Source of the DNA: Nitrospirota bacterium | Lineage (GTDB): Bacteria; Nitrospirota; UBA9217 | DNA: 6,185 nt | Direction of reading: 5' to 3' | NCBI GenBank assembly: GCA_017885365.1 | Contig: JAFNGD010000142.1 | Span: 1-6,185 of the forward strand | Part shown: in pieces, positions 4,954 through 6,185 of the stretch | Layout of the letters: the number at the start of each line of letters is the position of its first letter | Position numbering within the stretch: position 1 is the stretch's first letter | The notes under the pieces: model-generated | Seen by the model: the letters and a program-made list of their open reading frames with translations, nothing else | What the model was told of the DNA's origin: nothing | Database searches by the model: none | Made by a program: the position numbers and the translations under genes

Positions 4954-6000
4954 ATGGCGGAGCCATTCATCAAGACAGATCATTATCCGTTCACCTTCCG
5001 GCGCTTCCTCGCGTCAGTTCTTGTGAATGCTGCCGTCAACACGGTCATCGCCGTGATCATCACGGCCATCGGGGTGGGCAAGGGCTTTCCCGTGACCCTC
5101 GTTTTTTCGCAGTGCATCGGTTTTTCCATCTTTTTCGCCAATCTCGCCGCCCTGCCGCTCTACCGGAGAGCGTCGCGGACCAGTACGCAGGTACTGGTCA
5201 TTTCAGCTGCCGTGATCGCAGGCGCGATCATCGGGACACTTCTCGGCGCCCTGGCGAACGGCTTCCGGCCGCTGTCGTTCTTCCAGGAGCATTTCGGGTA
5301 TTTTACCCAGGTGATCCTGTTCGCCCTTCTCTTCGGCTTCGTCATCAGCTACATCTTCATCTCGCTTTCGATCATTTCGGAAGAGAAGATCAAACGGCTG
5401 GAAGTGGAGAAGAGCGTCATCGAGGCGGAGCTCCGGCTGGTCCAGTCCCAGATGGAGCCCCATTTCCTGTTCAATACCCTGGCGAACGTGCGGAGCCTCA
5501 TCGACACTGATCCGCGCAAGGCCGGGGAGATGCTCGAGACCTTCGTCGCCTTTCTCCGGACGTCGCTGCGAACGAGCCGGGAACGGACCGTGCCGCTATC
5601 GCAGGAGCTGGATGTGGTGAAAAACTATCTCGATCTCTTCGTCATGCGCATGGGGGAGCGGCTCAAATACCGGATCGATCTTCCGGACGCGCTTCGGGGC
5701 GTGCGCATCCCGCCGCTCTTGATCCAGCCGCTGGTCGAGAATGCCGTGAAGCACGGGCTGGAGCCGTCGATCGACGGCGGCGAGGTGACGGTCGCGGCAG
5801 AACGTGCAGATGGCAAGATACGGATCCGGGTCGCAGACAGCGGGGTCGGGATAGGGGATACGGCCGGGGGGAGCGGGATCGGCCTGGAGAACGTGAGACG
5901 TCGGCTGGCGATCATGTACGGTGACGCAGGCGGGCTCGTGATCGAGGAGAACGATCCTTCGGGGGTAAAGGTCGTGATCGAGATACCAGAAACGACATAA
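4954..6000 (+). CDS. LytS/YehU-type sensor histidine kinase (His_kinase + HATPase_c)
   Basis: This is a 348-residue inner-membrane kinase. Four helices lie at about 21-41, 44-70, 78-101 and 117-141, followed by a coiled-coil linker (142-168). The His_kinase domain has RLVQSQMEPHFLFNTLANVR (161-180), with phospho-acceptor His170 in the PHFLFN signature of the LytS/YehU class. The ATPase domain has the N-box VENAVKHG (261-268), the G1 box DSGVGI (295-300) and GSGIGLENVRRRL (306-318). All catalytic motifs are intact. Such kinases normally pass phosphate to a LytTR response regulator; none is visible in the 185 bases downstream. ATG 4954 is chosen because GGAGG at 4944-4948 lies five bases upstream; longer in-frame translation would read through the lipoprotein gene in the wrong frame. 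The signal is unknown. The four-helix N-terminus is shorter than the classical 5TM-Lyt sensor and has no added PAS or GAF domain. Confidence 0.93.
   Translation: MAEPFIKTDHYPFTFRRFLASVLVNAAVNTVIAVIITAIGVGKGFPVTLVFSQCIGFSIFFANLAALPLYRRASRTSTQVLVISAAVIAGAIIGTLLGALANGFRPLSFFQEHFGYFTQVILFALLFGFVISYIFISLSIISEEKIKRLEVEKSVIEAELRLVQSQMEPHFLFNTLANVRSLIDTDPRKAGEMLETFVAFLRTSLRTSRERTVPLSQELDVVKNYLDLFVMRMGERLKYRIDLPDALRGVRIPPLLIQPLVENAVKHGLEPSIDGGEVTVAAERADGKIRIRVADSGVGIGDTAGGSGIGLENVRRRLAIMYGDAGGLVIEENDPSGVKVVIEIPETT
5178..5199. repeat. Perfect 9-bp hairpin inside the kinase gene
   Basis: GACCAGTAC (5178-5186) and GTACTGGTC (5191-5199) are perfect inverted copies around the four-base loop GCAG. The site lies in the codons for the loop between membrane helices 2 and 3 (around TSTQVLVI). 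It may be chance, an mRNA structure or a protein-binding dyad. Confidence 0.6.
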
Positions 6001-6026
6001 GTCAGACCTTTGACGCGGATCACGAC
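5971..6026. repeat. 9-bp inverted repeat spanning the kinase stop codon
   Basis: GTCGTGATC (5971-5979) and GATCACGAC (6018-6026) are perfect inverted copies with a 38-base spacer containing the stop codon. No T-run follows, so it is not a clear intrinsic terminator. It is possibly an mRNA 3'-end structure. Confidence 0.4.
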
Positions 6027-6101
6027 TGATAGCGGATATGATAGAGGCTGAAATACAAAAAGTTCAAACTCTCTTTTTTCTGCACCGCCATTCTTTGTCA
6101 A

Positions 6102-6142
6102 CTTTCTTGCGTGCCCAAGAAAGGTGACCCAAAGAAGGGCAC
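6102..6142. repeat. Overlapping inverted repeats resembling a dispersed intergenic repeat
   Basis: CTTTCTT (6102-6108) pairs with AAGAAAG (6117-6123). GTGCCC (6111-6116) pairs with GGGCAC (6137-6142). The two stems interlock, so only one can form at a time or they make a pseudoknot. The wording (TTTCTT, GTGCCC, AAGAAAG, CCAAAGAAGGGCAC) is like a family of short repeats I recall from intergenic DNA of many proteobacteria and related phyla; copy number in this genome cannot be judged here. No gene is seen in 6001-6185. Confidence 0.5.
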
Positions 6143-6185
6143 CCGACGAACATTCTTTTCCGGCATGCTCGGTCGTCCTCAGTAC

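Noticed and set aside
6057..6079. Possible intrinsic terminator (AAAAAG / CTTTTT followed by T-run)
   Set aside because: The stem would be nearly all A-T, too weak for a standard terminator.
6039..6128. 29-codon open frame after the kinase
   Set aside because: No ribosome site, and its second half lies in the inverted-repeat element. Nothing supports translation.
1..6185. CRISPR array, tRNA/rRNA genes or an insertion sequence
   Set aside because: No regularly spaced repeats, tRNA-like cloverleaf, rRNA sequence, transposase motif or terminal inverted repeats with target duplications were found by eye.

Overview
This is a GC-rich bacterial window with all nine identified genes, and both gene remnants, on the + strand. 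Two lipoproteins, an exported NTF2-fold protein and a LytS-type membrane sensor kinase point to a Gram-negative environmental bacterium. The mix (catabolic-type acetolactate synthase, SnoaL-like protein, Cdd1-type helix-hairpin-helix protein, uncharacterised Cys-rich protein) would fit a Desulfobacterota/Nitrospirota-like genome. That is an impression only: no rRNA or marker gene is present.

Layout. Bases 1-1418 are the 3' part of a ThDP-dependent acetolactate synthase-like gene whose start lies off the left edge. A four-helix DUF1304 membrane protein follows (1456-1812). Bases 1809-2143 are gene debris: the C-terminal end of a TolB-like beta-propeller protein, then a decayed second copy of the acetolactate synthase tail that shares 30 identical bases with the intact gene 702 bp upstream. 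Next comes a lipoprotein with a PrcB-type C-terminal domain (2144-2626), in noticeably more AT-rich DNA than its neighbours. A 160-base gap with two small inverted repeats separates it from an exported SnoaL-like/NTF2-fold protein (2787-3260). An uncharacterised Cys-containing protein (3293-3778) and a Cdd1-family helix-hairpin-helix protein (3785-4123) follow closely.

After a 99-base gap, a GTG-started lipoprotein of unknown family (4223-4939) and a LytS/YehU-type sensor histidine kinase (4954-6000) are 14 bases apart and look like a two-gene operon. No response regulator is visible before the window ends. Bases 6001-6185 hold no convincing gene, but contain overlapping inverted repeats resembling a dispersed intergenic repeat.

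No single pathway unites the genes. The window reads as ordinary accessory chromosome with small genes, remnants of a rearrangement around the acetolactate synthase tail, and one kinase/lipoprotein pair that may form a signalling unit. I found no convincing new multi-gene system; the most interesting items are the duplicated gene tail and the lipoprotein-kinase pair.
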